Shown: positions 26,255 to 34,464, counted from the stretch's first letter. The stretch: DNA of 64,000 bases from JAEVLT01 sp050496765 (GCF_050496765.1 NZ_JBNWEO010000018.1:248001-312000); one strand, 5' to 3'. Notes: generated by a model not told the origin, from the letters alone. Numbers and translations: made by a program.

Positions 26255-27148
26255 ATGTTGAAAATTGGTTCACATGTGTCCATGAGCGGCAAAAAAATGC
26301 TGCTTGCGGCCAGTGAGGAAGCAATATCCTATGGGGCCAACACATTTATGATTTACACGGGAGCGCCGCAAAACACGAGAAGAAAGAAAATTGAGGAGTT
26401 GAATATCGAAGCGGGGAAACGGCATATGGAGGAGAATGGAATCACTGAAATTGTCGTCCATGCTCCCTATATTATTAATATCGGCAATACGTCGAATCCG
26501 GCTACTTTTGAATTGGGAGTATCCTTTTTGCGCACTGAAATGGAACGAACGGAAGCGCTCGGGGCAAAGCAAATCGTCCTCCATCCGGGAGCGCATGTTG
26601 GCGCCGGAACAGAGGCCGGCATCAAAAAAATTGTTGAAGGTTTAAATGAAGTTTTAACAGGGAAAGAAAACGTGCAGATTGCCCTTGAAACAATGGCCGG
26701 AAAAGGATCGGAAGTTGGCAAATCGTTTGACGAGCTGGCGATGATTATCGATGGAGTTCATTACAACGACCGGCTCTCCGTTTGCTTCGATACTTGCCAT
26801 ACCCATGATGCAGGTTATAACATTGTCGAAGATTTTGATGGTGTTTTAAATGAATTTGATAAAATCATCGGTCTTGAGCGGCTTAAAGTTTTGCATATTA
26901 ATGACAGTAAGAATTCGATTGGCATGCGAAAAGACCGCCACGAAAACATAGGTTTTGGTCATATCGGCTTTACTGCTTTAAACCGGATTGTCCATCATCC
27001 CCAGCTTGAGGATATACCGAAAATTTTGGAAACCCCTTTTGTTGGGGAAGACAAAAACAATAAAAAGGCTCCGTATAAGTTTGAGATTGCCATGCTTCGC
27101 GAGCAGAAGTTTCAAGAAGATCTCATCGATTTAATTATGCAATCATAG
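26255..27148 (+). CDS. nfo: Endonuclease IV (AP endonuclease Nfo)
   Basis: A 297-residue AP endonuclease IV with a TIM barrel and three zinc ions. Family motifs are IGSHVSM at the start, VLHPGAHVG, CFDTCHTHDAGY, LKVLHINDSK and RHENIGFGHIG. It cleaves DNA at abasic sites and is important in spore DNA repair in Bacillus. The ATG follows GGGGAGGAAAG. It is in an operon with cshB and ends at a terminator. Confidence 0.96.
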   Translation: MLKIGSHVSMSGKKMLLAASEEAISYGANTFMIYTGAPQNTRRKKIEELNIEAGKRHMEENGITEIVVHAPYIINIGNTSNPATFELGVSFLRTEMERTEALGAKQIVLHPGAHVGAGTEAGIKKIVEGLNEVLTGKENVQIALETMAGKGSEVGKSFDELAMIIDGVHYNDRLSVCFDTCHTHDAGYNIVEDFDGVLNEFDKIIGLERLKVLHINDSKNSIGMRKDRHENIGFGHIGFTALNRIVHHPQLEDIPKILETPFVGEDKNNKKAPYKFEIAMLREQKFQEDLIDLIMQS

Positions 27149-27150
27149 TG

Positions 27151-27182
27151 AAAAGCCCGGTGAAGCATACCGGGCTTTGTTC
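27151..27182 (+). terminator. Terminator of cshB-nfo
   Basis: A perfect 10-bp stem AAAGCCCGGT/ACCGGGCTTT (27152-27161 with 27169-27178). Confidence 0.85.
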
Positions 27183-27247
27183 TAATATCAGAATTTATAT
27201 GTTGCCCCTTTTTAACGATTGCCTGAAGAGTAAGACATGTATTCCAA

Positions 27248-27675
27248 TATTCTGAAACGAATCTTTTTGACCAAAATCATGAATCTGTGACATGAAAAGG
27301 AACATCCAAGGAATTTATTCCATTAGTAGGGTGTTTCATGGTTGACTGTTTGATTTCCGCTCCATGCGGCTTCGCTTTCCGCGGGCGTGCCGGGGAGCCT
27401 CCTCAGCGCTTTTGGCGCCTGCGGGGTCTCCCCTGCCCCGTACTCCCGCAGGACATTGAATAAGCTTCTTGAATCATCACCGCACGAAGGAAATGCGATA
27501 GCATTTTCGAGGAGTCTTCGCCGCCTTCCGCTCCAATCCAAAAAGTGAGCCGGAATCAACCATAAGTAAAATGATAGCGATTCTTTGTCAAATTTCTACG
27601 ATACTAAATTTTTTGGATTGCCAAATAGGCATGTATCAGGTCTTTTCAGGCTATTCACATGCATGGTTTAGGTTA
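27248..27675. repeat. Homology block with nested 171-bp element
   Basis: Reverse complement of 1851-2101, but longer by about 177 bp. The extra sequence (27364-27534) is bounded by direct repeats TTCCGCTCC at 27355-27363 and 27526-27534, while the 2 kb copy has a single CTCCGCTCC at this place. The inserted sequence shares its core (ATTGAATAAGCTTC, GCACGAAGGAAATGCG, GCATTTTCGAGGAG) with the elements at 1628-1804 and 28172-28349. Confidence 0.8.
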
Positions 27676-27822
27676 AAAATGTGAGATATACTTGCGTGAA
27701 TGTCTTAAATGAGGTCTATGTTTTTCAACTTCAACGATTTCAATCTTGCATGCTTCACCATTTTGTAAAACGGTCTTACTTCTTCTGTGAAACACTTTTT
27801 TTCAACGGAACCTCCTCAGCCT

Positions 27823-28001
27823 TTAGCAGTACTTGACCAACATAAGATATGTAAAAATAGGGGCAAATCCTTCGCAACCTTTGTAAGTACGGTTGACGCC
27901 TTCCTTATCGGTATTACAGTTATCAAGTGACGAGAATCGAAAGAGAAATTGGAGCCAAGGAATAAAGGCTCAGACTGGTAAGAACCCGATGGCCTGGTCA
28001 A
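27823..28001 (-). pseudogene. IS1380-type transposase fragment
   Basis: In one minus-strand frame ending at a TAA at 27823, about 28 codons (27841-27927) encode a stretch reading LDNCNTDKEGVNRTYKGCEGF and then APIFTYL. It resembles the conserved core of IS1380-family transposases (DNS.T.KEGVSRTYKG..GYAPIFAYLG). Neighbouring sequence is out of frame and interrupted. This remnant lies in about 470 bp present here but absent from the matching block at 1.8 kb. No other gene is visible in 27183-28145. Confidence 0.5.
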
Positions 28002-28145
28002 AGTGCTTATGTTACTGAGAGCACAAGGGATGATTGCTTATTTCATCATTGCCAAAAGCAATTCGAATAAGGAAAAAAGTGTTCCGCAAAGGAGTACAAA
28101 CGATCTGATGTTCTCTAGCAAATGATCGCTTCGAATCCTAGGAAT

Positions 28146-28414
28146 AATTCGTTTATGGCACTCTGTTGATTGGAGCGGAAGGCGCCGACTCCTGGGGGAT
28201 TAGCGTTACAGGCGAGACCCCGCAGGACATTGAATAAGCTTCCTAGAAATAACATCGCACGAAGGAAATGCGGATGCATTTTCGAGGAGCGTTAGCGACG
28301 AGGAGGCTCAGGCGTTCTGCCCCCCGGAAAGCGAGTGCCTGGAGCGGAAATCAACAGACCCCGTTTATCCGCCAAACTAAAAAGGACCGGGCGGTTTTTG
28401 CCCGGTTTTTCTTA
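28146..28414. repeat. Inverted homology block, copy 2 (pairs with 1563-1830)
   Basis: Nearly identical to the reverse complement of 1563-1830. It contains a roughly 170-bp element with GGAGCGGAA direct repeats at 28172-28180 and 28341-28349, and the terminator hairpin at its right end. Confidence 0.85.
28384..28412 (-). terminator. Terminator of yqfT
   Basis: On the minus strand ACCGGGC/GCCCGGT is followed by CCTTTTT, the same hairpin as behind mtaB. It starts a few bases after the yqfT stop. Confidence 0.8.
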
Positions 28415-28415
28415 T

Positions 28416-28670
28416 TCATTTTGTAAACTGGATAAACAATTTGTTCACTTCTTTAGCTGTTTCGGGTCCTGCGACTTTTGCAATTTCTTTGATCAAGATC
28501 GCTCTTTCGGAAGGATTAAAAATATTAATTTGCTTTCCCCGCAAATAATCGGCTATTTTTTTTGCCTGCTCCCGGGTAACTGAGATATTAAATTGGCTGG
28601 CGTATTTTAACAGTTCGGCTGCGGTAATATTGCTAATTTTATGATTAATGATGTTTTCAAATATACTCAC
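28416..28670 (-). CDS. yqfT: DUF2624 family protein YqfT
   Basis: An 84-residue, mostly helical protein of the YqfT/DUF2624 family (FENIINHKISNITAAELLKYA ... IAKVAGPETAKEVNKLF). Function unknown. The start chosen is GTG at 28670 (VSIFENI), 8 nt after GAGGAG; GTG/ATG codons at 28679/28676 overlap or crowd that site. It lies between nfo and zur as in B. subtilis, but on the opposite strand to nfo here. Confidence 0.8.
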   Translation of the reverse strand: MSIFENIINHKISNITAAELLKYASQFNISVTREQAKKIADYLRGKQINIFNPSERAILIKEIAKVAGPETAKEVNKLFIQFTK

Positions 28671-28819
28671 TCTCATCACTCCTCATCTTAATGTATGAAG
28701 GAGAAAAGAAGACGTGACAACAAATTTCGGGTATGGGATAAAAGCTCTACCGCTAAAAAACTTAAGACAACGGGAGAACTTTACTTTGCCTATTGATTGA
28801 TGTATACTCATGATATAAA

Positions 28820-28834
28820 TCGGAATGATTCTTA
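28820..28834. promoter_or_regulatory. Possible Zur operator upstream of zur
   Basis: TCGGAATGATTCTTA has the 7-1-7 form of a Fur-family box and keeps TCG.AAT.ATT of the Bacillus Zur consensus (TCGTAATNATTACGA). It lies about 100 bp before the zur start and would fit autoregulation. The right half is degenerate. Confidence 0.35.
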
Positions 28835-28936
28835 AAATTACAGGTAAAAGCACTGAATACGAAGATGGTAATTGAAAAATTTAGTATATAAAAAGGGAAA
28901 CATAGGGGTAAGAGGCAATCAGTAGGGGTGAACGAT

Positions 28937-29350
28937 ATGGATATAAATATAGCCTTGAAAATCATGAAAGAAAAAGGGTTTAAGCATACTGGAAAGCGGG
29001 AAGATATGCTGGAATTGTTTGCGGAGAACAATAAGTATTTAACCGCAAAAGATGTGCTCGAATTATTGAAGGACAGGTATCCGGGCCTTAGCTTTGATAC
29101 CATTTATCGCAATCTTTCTCTGTTTGTTGACCTTGGCATTTTGGAGATGACGGAATTAAACGGGGAAAAGCATTTTCGCTTTGCCTGCTCTAGGCATCAG
29201 CACCATCATCATTTTATTTGCCTTGACTGCGGCAAAACAAAAGAAATCGAAACATGCCCGATGGAAGATTTAAGCGAAAATTTAAAGGGATATGACATCT
29301 CTGGCCATAAATTTGAAATTTACGGGAGATGCCCCGAATGCACCCACTAA
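28937..29350 (+). CDS. zur: Zinc uptake repressor Zur (Fur family)
   Basis: A 137-residue Fur-family repressor with an N-terminal winged helix (KHTGKREDMLELF, LSFDTIYRNLSLF), the HQHHHHFICLDCG zinc region, and the C-terminal structural pair CPEC. It closely matches Bacillus Zur, which represses zinc uptake when zinc is plentiful. The ATG at 28937 is behind AGGGGTG; an in-frame GTG at 28928 overlaps that site. No zinc transporter genes are adjacent in the window. Confidence 0.9.
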   Translation: MDINIALKIMKEKGFKHTGKREDMLELFAENNKYLTAKDVLELLKDRYPGLSFDTIYRNLSLFVDLGILEMTELNGEKHFRFACSRHQHHHHFICLDCGKTKEIETCPMEDLSENLKGYDISGHKFEIYGRCPECTH

Positions 29351-29378
29351 AAACAGCTTGTTTTGCAAGCTGTTTTTT
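29349..29378 (+). terminator. Terminator of zur
   Basis: AAACAGCTTG/CAAGCTGTTT (29351-29360 with 29366-29375) is followed by TTTT. Confidence 0.85.
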
Positions 29379-29440
29379 TGTTTTCCATTCTGCAAGTGTT
29401 AATGGTTTGCATATTCTATATAATGCGTTTCTAGTCATTT

Positions 29441-30004
29441 CTACCCCAGCCATTTTTTTACCCATTCGTCTGCTTCGTTCCAATTGTAAATTCGAACAAC
29501 CCCATTTGGAAGCGGATCACGGTTGTACGGTGTATCGAACAGCAGGACAGGAATTTGGCATTCTTCGTGAATCATCACGGCATTATCATGCTTATCCTCA
29601 AGAAAAAGAGCGACATTATGCTTCTTCGCTGTTTCCACTTTATCATGGGTTCCAATCAATTCAATATGATGAAAGCCCAGATTGTGTTCGTCAAACCATT
29701 TCTTTGTGACTTCCAAAAGATGAGAACCACGCGCACTGATAAAAATGAGGTCATGAACCTTTTGCCATTTGGAAAGAACGGTAGAAGCCCCTTGTGCAAG
29801 TGGCGATTTGGCGTAAATCAGCGGTTCATTCTTATAAAACCAAGCTGCAAATTCAGCTTCCGAAACATTGACAAGAGGATTGAGATCATATTGCGTAATA
29901 TCGTCTAATGTAATATCTAAACCGAAATCCTTGTTTATGAATGGGATCATTGAGGCGGGACTAGTAACCGTGCCATCAATGTCGATACCAAATTTCTTCC
30001 TCAT
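29441..30004 (-). CDS. yqfW: HAD-type 5'-nucleotidase YqfW
   Basis: A 187-residue HAD phosphatase of the 5'(3')-deoxyribonucleotidase (NT5C) type. Motif I is DIDGTV at residues 8-13, motif II lies in FISARG, and motif III in LFLEDKHDN. It probably dephosphorylates nucleoside monophosphates; the substrate is not fixed by sequence. The ATG at 30004 follows AAGGAGAT. It lies alone on the minus strand, convergent to zur. Confidence 0.85.
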   Translation of the reverse strand: MRKKFGIDIDGTVTSPASMIPFINKDFGLDITLDDITQYDLNPLVNVSEAEFAAWFYKNEPLIYAKSPLAQGASTVLSKWQKVHDLIFISARGSHLLEVTKKWFDEHNLGFHHIELIGTHDKVETAKKHNVALFLEDKHDNAVMIHEECQIPVLLFDTPYNRDPLPNGVVRIYNWNEADEWVKKWLG

Positions 30005-30080
30005 CTAAAAATCTCCTTCAATTTCAGCCTACCGAATTTTTTCGTGCAAATTAAAGCCTGATTGGTTTACCTAACAATCA

Positions 30081-30105
30081 GTGGGGGAAATGGAAGCCCC
30101 CCCAC
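30081..30105. other. GC-rich stem-loop between yqfW and yqfX
   Basis: GTGGGGG (30081-30087) pairs with CCCCCAC (30099-30105). No clean T-run follows on either strand, and it lies upstream of both divergent genes. The role is unknown. Confidence 0.4.
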
Positions 30106-30262
30106 AGTTTCACTTTATTTTATCAAAAATAAACCGGATTCTAAAAGAAAATAGTATCGATGTTTGAAGCATGATCCTGTTATGACAATCATTAACATCT
30201 TAAAAAATAGGCAGTCTGTAAACACTAAAAATGCTCCTATAAATGAAAGTGAGGAATCGAAG

Positions 30263-30631
30263 ATGGTCAACCTTGAAAAAGATGATGATGTAAAAGAAAA
30301 GACAAAAAGCGCTTATATTGGTGAAGATATACCGAATGATCCATCTGATTACCGAGAGGAAACGGCGGCTGAAATCGCTGCGCCTGTGCCGGTAAGAAGG
30401 CGCGGGTATGATGATTTAAGGGGGCGTTCAGAGGGAGCGACAAGTGCTGGGTATGTAGCTTTGGCGCTGTCGATTCTTTCTTTATTCGTTTGGCCAATCC
30501 TTTTTGGTGCAGCTGGCATTGTTCTCGGCATCTTCGCACGGCGCGGAGGTGCGGAAGGGCTTGGTGCCTGGGCAATTGGGATCGGTGCTGTTTCAATTAT
30601 TATCGGGATCTTTATCCTGCCGTTCTTTTGA
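30263..30631 (+). CDS. yqfX: DUF4190 membrane protein YqfX
   Basis: A 122-residue protein. A charged N-terminal half precedes two hydrophobic spans (about residues 65-90 and 98-120) with the DUF4190 hallmark GAAGIVLGIFARRGGAEGLGAWAIGIG. Function unknown. The start is ATG at 30263 (MVNLEKDDD), behind GAGGAA; the longer ORF from 30164 lacks a ribosome site. It is convergent with ispG. Confidence 0.85.
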   Translation: MVNLEKDDDVKEKTKSAYIGEDIPNDPSDYREETAAEIAAPVPVRRRGYDDLRGRSEGATSAGYVALALSILSLFVWPILFGAAGIVLGIFARRGGAEGLGAWAIGIGAVSIIIGIFILPFF

Positions 30632-30651
30632 TTTTTCAACGAATAGGGGCA

Positions 30652-30680
30652 AAAAACCCGGGAGAGATCCCGGGTTTCAC
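30652..30680. terminator. Bidirectional terminator between yqfX and ispG
   Basis: The stem AAACCCGGGA/TCCCGGGTTT (30654-30663 with 30668-30677). Confidence 0.8.
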
Positions 30681-30689
30681 TAAGTTTTA

Positions 30690-31802
30690 TTATTTTGACA
30701 CTGCTTCTTGTTCAGCCGCTTTTTTCTGAAAATATTCTTCAGCAAGCTGGTCAATTTCTTTCTTTAATTCTTCCACCATCTGGTCTTCCGGAACCTTCCG
30801 AACAATTTGCCCTTTTCGGAACAATAGACCTTCGCCTCGGGCGCCGGCAATGCCGATATCAGCTTCGCGCGCTTCTCCGGGTCCGTTCACTGCACAGCCT
30901 AATACGGCGACTTTAATCGGTGCTTTAATTTTTTCGATGTATTCCTCTACTTCATTCGCAATGCTGATCAAATCAATTTCGATCCGGCCGCAAGTTGGGC
31001 AGGAAATCAAGGTTGCAGCATTGGAAGTAAGTCCGAAAACTTTCAGCAGTTCCCTGGCGACTTTTACCTCCTGTACAGGATCCGCGCTTAATGAAACGCG
31101 CAGCGTATTTCCGATGCCTTTATTAATAATTGTACCAAGACCTGCAGCACTTTTAATTGTACCGGCAAACAGTGTTCCCGATTCCGTGATTCCTAAATGA
31201 AGCGGGTAGTCAAATGCCCTCGCCGCTTTGTCGTACGCTTCAATTGCCAAATTGACGTCCGATGCCTTCATCGAGACGATAATATCATGGAAATCGAGAT
31301 CCTCCAAAATTTTAATATGGTGCAGTGCGCTTTCCACCATTCCATCAGCGGTCGGATAGCCATATTTGTCAAGAATCCGCTTCTCGAGTGAACCTGCATT
31401 TACGCCGATTCGAATCGGAATTCCTCGTTCCTTTGCCGCTTTCACAACGGCTTCGACTTTTTCACGTTTACCGATATTTCCCGGGTTAATACGAATTTTA
31501 TCGGCACCGCCCTCAATCGCTTTTAAGGCTAATTTATAATCAAAATGGATGTCGACGACTAGCGGAATATTGATTCGCTTTTTAATGTCGGCGATGGCAT
31601 TGGCAGCACGCTCGTCAGGACAGGCGACTCGGACGATCTGGCAGCCTGCTTCCTCAAGGCGTTTGATTTCTGCAACGGTTGCTTCCACATCATGCGTTTT
31701 CGTTGTTGTCATGCTCTGGATAATGATCTGATTGTTGCCGCCGATCGTTAAATTGCCAACCTTGATCGGTCTTGTCTTTGTCCGATGTATAATTTCACTC
31801 AC
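30690..31802 (-). CDS. ispG: HMBPP synthase IspG
   Basis: A 370-residue Fe-S enzyme of the MEP isoprenoid pathway, making HMBPP, the substrate of IspH at 23 kb. An N-terminal TIM barrel is followed by a C-terminal cluster domain with ISCPTCGRIE (two cysteines) and VLGCAVNGPGEA. The ATG follows AAAGGAGCG on the minus strand. It is the last gene before the convergent terminator. Confidence 0.95.
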   Translation of the reverse strand: MSEIIHRTKTRPIKVGNLTIGGNNQIIIQSMTTTKTHDVEATVAEIKRLEEAGCQIVRVACPDERAANAIADIKKRINIPLVVDIHFDYKLALKAIEGGADKIRINPGNIGKREKVEAVVKAAKERGIPIRIGVNAGSLEKRILDKYGYPTADGMVESALHHIKILEDLDFHDIIVSMKASDVNLAIEAYDKAARAFDYPLHLGITESGTLFAGTIKSAAGLGTIINKGIGNTLRVSLSADPVQEVKVARELLKVFGLTSNAATLISCPTCGRIEIDLISIANEVEEYIEKIKAPIKVAVLGCAVNGPGEAREADIGIAGARGEGLLFRKGQIVRKVPEDQMVEELKKEIDQLAEEYFQKKAAEQEAVSK

Positions 31803-31911
31803 GTGGAATTCGCTCCTTTAAAATGGGTTCGAATCAAAAAATAAGAATACGACCTTTATTTTACAGTCTTGTATTCATCTTGACAAGAACAACAGACTCC
31901 CTCGCGTTCTT

Positions 31912-32238
31912 TTACTTTGTATAATCAGGGAAACGATACGTTTGCCCAATTTGAATCTTTTCTGCATCTTTACCTGTATTTAATGCTTGAAAATCGCGAA
32001 TCAGTTTGGAGATGGACACAGGGAGAGGTTTCTTGATTTGGTGTTCTACGATTGTCAAAACCGTTTCACCTGGTTCGACTTTTGCTTCAAAGTAAGGAAT
32101 CGTGGTTTTAGGTTTTGTTGTTTGGATAACCGCATCCGCTTTTTGGGAGCTGGCTTGCGGGAGAGTTCCGGTTGTCAAATCAAAATAGATGGCGTATAGG
32201 ACGATGAGTGATAGCAGAACACCAAGAAATTTTTTCAT
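31912..32238 (-). CDS. yqfZ: LysM-domain protein YqfZ
   Basis: A 108-residue protein with an N-terminal signal anchor (KKFLGVLLSLIVLYAIYF) and a C-terminal LysM-like domain (VEPGETVLTIVEHQ ... IQIGQTYRFP). It is probably a sporulation or envelope peptidoglycan-binding protein, by family only. The start is ATG at 32238, 7 nt after GGAGGC; the upstream ATG at 32262 lies before that site. Confidence 0.85.
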   Translation of the reverse strand: MKKFLGVLLSLIVLYAIYFDLTTGTLPQASSQKADAVIQTTKPKTTIPYFEAKVEPGETVLTIVEHQIKKPLPVSISKLIRDFQALNTGKDAEKIQIGQTYRFPDYTK

Positions 32239-32299
32239 TGGACAAGCCTCCGGTTGATTCAAGTTTCTACATCCTATGCTTGTCCACTTTTGCTTAGAA

Positions 32300-32327
32300 C
32301 AAAAAACGCGGAAATTAATTCCGCCGT
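32300..32327 (-). terminator. Terminator of yqgB
   Basis: On the minus strand GCGGAA/TTCCGC is followed by GTTTTTTGTT; the hairpin begins inside the last codons of yqgB. Confidence 0.75.
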
Positions 32328-33100
32328 TCTTCTGTGTTTTTTGGTGTTGGTGTTTCTTTTATGGCTAAAAATAAAACCATGATGGCGACAAACCAGTTGA
32401 TGAAAAAACTGCTTGGCACATTTGTTTTAAGAGCGGCCATAATGGTAAAGAACATGGTTGGTAGTGTTTCGCTGTAGGCGGCCATTCGCCAAAGCTGCCG
32501 GTAGTTTAATTTTCTCCCTGCAAGGTTTCTCAATCCAAGACCGAATAAAGCTAAAATACTGACTTCAATAAAATTGGAAGCAGCTGAAAAAAAGTAAATG
32601 AGCAAGGAAACGAGGGGAATGATCATCCACTTTAATCCATTTACCATATCAAGAAAATCAAGTATATCTTGTTTGTTTAATTGCATGCCCTGGATCATTG
32701 AATAGGCATACGATTCGGTTTGTCCGCCAGCCATCAACACAAACTCATTTTTTAAGATCGCAAATGAATTATCGGTGTCTGACAATTTTTTAGGTGTGAT
32801 CGCACCTGTTGGATCAAGAATAATGGTAAAATTCCCTTGGTCAATGGTAATGGGCACATTGGTATCTGCTTGCAGCTGACCGTTATTGATCGTAAACGAG
32901 GGCAGTTGGTCTTTTAAAACAGCCCTAGCTGAATCGATTCCGGCATTGATCGCCTGGCTTAAAAAATACACAGAAGGAAGAATGGAGAGAAGCGTAAGCA
33001 AAAAAACGTAAAGAATGGTTTTTCCAATTCCTTGAAAGCGGAATAGTGCAATATCCTTTGGCGAATAAATACTTTTGTAAAACTGTTTAAAAATGTTCAT
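32315..33100 (-). CDS. yqgB: DUF1189 membrane protein YqgB
   Basis: A 261-residue membrane protein of the DUF1189 family. One span near residue 30 (ILYVFLLTLLSILPSVYFL) is followed by an extracytoplasmic region of about 100 residues, then three or four spans in the second half. Function unknown. The ATG at 33100 follows AAAGGATG; an in-frame ATG at 33109 overlaps the ribosome site. Confidence 0.8.
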   Translation of the reverse strand: MNIFKQFYKSIYSPKDIALFRFQGIGKTILYVFLLTLLSILPSVYFLSQAINAGIDSARAVLKDQLPSFTINNGQLQADTNVPITIDQGNFTIILDPTGAITPKKLSDTDNSFAILKNEFVLMAGGQTESYAYSMIQGMQLNKQDILDFLDMVNGLKWMIIPLVSLLIYFFSAASNFIEVSILALFGLGLRNLAGRKLNYRQLWRMAAYSETLPTMFFTIMAALKTNVPSSFFINWFVAIMVLFLAIKETPTPKNTEERRN

Positions 33101-33243
33101 GGCAATCATCCTTTTTCATTTCATCTAATCGCTTTACTTAGGGTATAAGATAAGGAACGCCTTGGTCAACTACTATTTTACATGTGAAGGCCAGCTTTTC
33201 ATAATTTAAAGAAGGCAGCAGAAAAACGAATGGAGGTATGTTT

Positions 33244-33726
33244 ATGCTCGCACTATACTGGGGCATTATTGGAATTTTATTTGTCTTGGCTTTTGTAGGT
33301 CTCATTTATCCGATTCTTCCTAGCGCCCTTTTTTTGATCGGCGGATTTTTGGCATACGGCTTGTTTTTTGGTTTCTCCGCTTTAGGCTGGTTTTTTTGGG
33401 TGGTAGAGGCTTTCTTTTTTGTTTTATTGTTTGGCGCCGATACAATCGCCAATTTGATTGGGGTGAAAAAATACGGAGGGACAAAGGCTGGAATGTGGGG
33501 AAGCACCATCGGAATTCTCGTAGGACCCTTTGTCATCCCGATTGTGGGGATCATTGCCGGGCCGTTTATCGGAGCGGCACTGGCTGAGATGGTTGTCCAT
33601 AGACGAAGTTTACCGGAAAGTCTAAAAGTAGGATTTGGCTCGGTCATTGGCTTTATTACAAGTGTCCTGGCTAAAATCATCGTTCAAGCCGTGATGATTG
33701 GGTACTTTCTTTTTGTCACTCTATGA
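33244..33726 (+). CDS. yqgC: DUF456 membrane protein YqgC
   Basis: A 160-residue polytopic protein of the DUF456 family with repeated glycine-rich spans (GIIGILFVLAFVGLIYPILPS; GTIG-like GSTIGILVGPFVIPIVGIIAGPFIGAALAE). Function unknown. The ATG at 33244 is 7 nt after GGAGGT; the ATG at 33238 touches it. It precedes fnr on the opposite strand. Confidence 0.85.
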   Translation: MLALYWGIIGILFVLAFVGLIYPILPSALFLIGGFLAYGLFFGFSALGWFFWVVEAFFFVLLFGADTIANLIGVKKYGGTKAGMWGSTIGILVGPFVIPIVGIIAGPFIGAALAEMVVHRRSLPESLKVGFGSVIGFITSVLAKIIVQAVMIGYFLFVTL

Positions 33727-33727
33727 A

Positions 33728-33764
33728 CAAAACAGCCAGCCTTGTTCTGATGGCTGTTTTGTCT
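33728..33764. terminator. Bidirectional terminator between yqgC and fnr
   Basis: The stem AAAACAGCCA/TGGCTGTTTT (33729-33738 with 33751-33760) between convergent genes. Confidence 0.8.
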
Positions 33765-33768
33765 TCTA

Positions 33769-34464
33769 TTAGTTTAATCCGCAAATTTCATATGGACAAT
33801 TTTGACAGTCTACTTCCCGTTTTAAAAAGCTTAAATTTTTCACGGTGAATTTTTGCTGATGATAGGAAATGACATTCTGTTCCCGCAGTTCTTTCAATGT
33901 CCGCTGAATCACTTCGCGCGTTCCGTATGTAAGATTGGCTAATTCCTGATGGGTTAACGGAACATCGATTAAAATGCCTTCCTCTGTGATCATCCCGTAT
34001 GAATGGCAGAGACGAATTAAGATGGAATAAAGTCCGCCTTTTTTTCCGTTCATAATTAAATCTTGGCATTTCATTTGTGCTTTTAAGTAGCTCGTGCTCA
34101 AGAAGGTGGCAAATGCTTCCATGGCGGCGGGATCATTTTTAATAAATTCTTCAAATTTATCTCTTTTTATTTTCAACAATTGACAATCCGTCATTGCTTT
34201 CGCTGAAAAATGATAGCGCGGATTTGGTGTGAATACCTGATATTCAATAATTACTTCCTTGCTCGCCGCAATTTTTAAAATAAGCTCTTTTCCACGCATA
34301 TGCACTCTGCCGATCGAGACATTGCCATTAAGTAAAATATACATATATTCGACGGACTCTTTTTCCTGAAAAAGCACGGTGCCCGCCCGCACCATCTGAA
34401 CTGGCTCATGGCTTGCAAAGAACTGTTCGAGAACCTCAAATAAAGAAAAGCTTTTCGTTTGCAT
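33769..34464 (-). CDS. fnr: Oxygen-sensing Crp/Fnr regulator (Fnr)
   Basis: A 231-residue Crp/Fnr protein. A cyclic-nucleotide-like domain is followed by a long dimer helix and a C-terminal HTH (LTHQELANLTYGTREVIQRTLKEL). The tail has C220, C223 and C228 (CQNCPYEIC), and D135 sits 85 residues before the first cysteine. B. subtilis Fnr binds its [4Fe-4S] cluster with three C-terminal cysteines of the same spacing and an aspartate at almost the same distance, so this is probably a true anaerobic regulator. ATG at 34464; a GTG at 34473 crowds the ribosome site. Confidence 0.87.
   Translation of the reverse strand: MQTKSFSLFEVLEQFFASHEPVQMVRAGTVLFQEKESVEYMYILLNGNVSIGRVHMRGKELILKIAASKEVIIEYQVFTPNPRYHFSAKAMTDCQLLKIKRDKFEEFIKNDPAAMEAFATFLSTSYLKAQMKCQDLIMNGKKGGLYSILIRLCHSYGMITEEGILIDVPLTHQELANLTYGTREVIQRTLKELREQNVISYHQQKFTVKNLSFLKREVDCQNCPYEICGLN

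Noticed and set aside
28335..28583. Plus-strand ORF of 82 codons over the repeat and yqfT
   Set aside because: It runs antisense through yqfT and the repeat end; the cysteine-rich translation looks like a shadow.
30081..30105. GTGGGGG/CCCCCAC hairpin as a terminator
   Set aside because: No T-run follows on either strand and it lies upstream, not downstream, of both neighbouring genes; kept only as an unassigned stem-loop.
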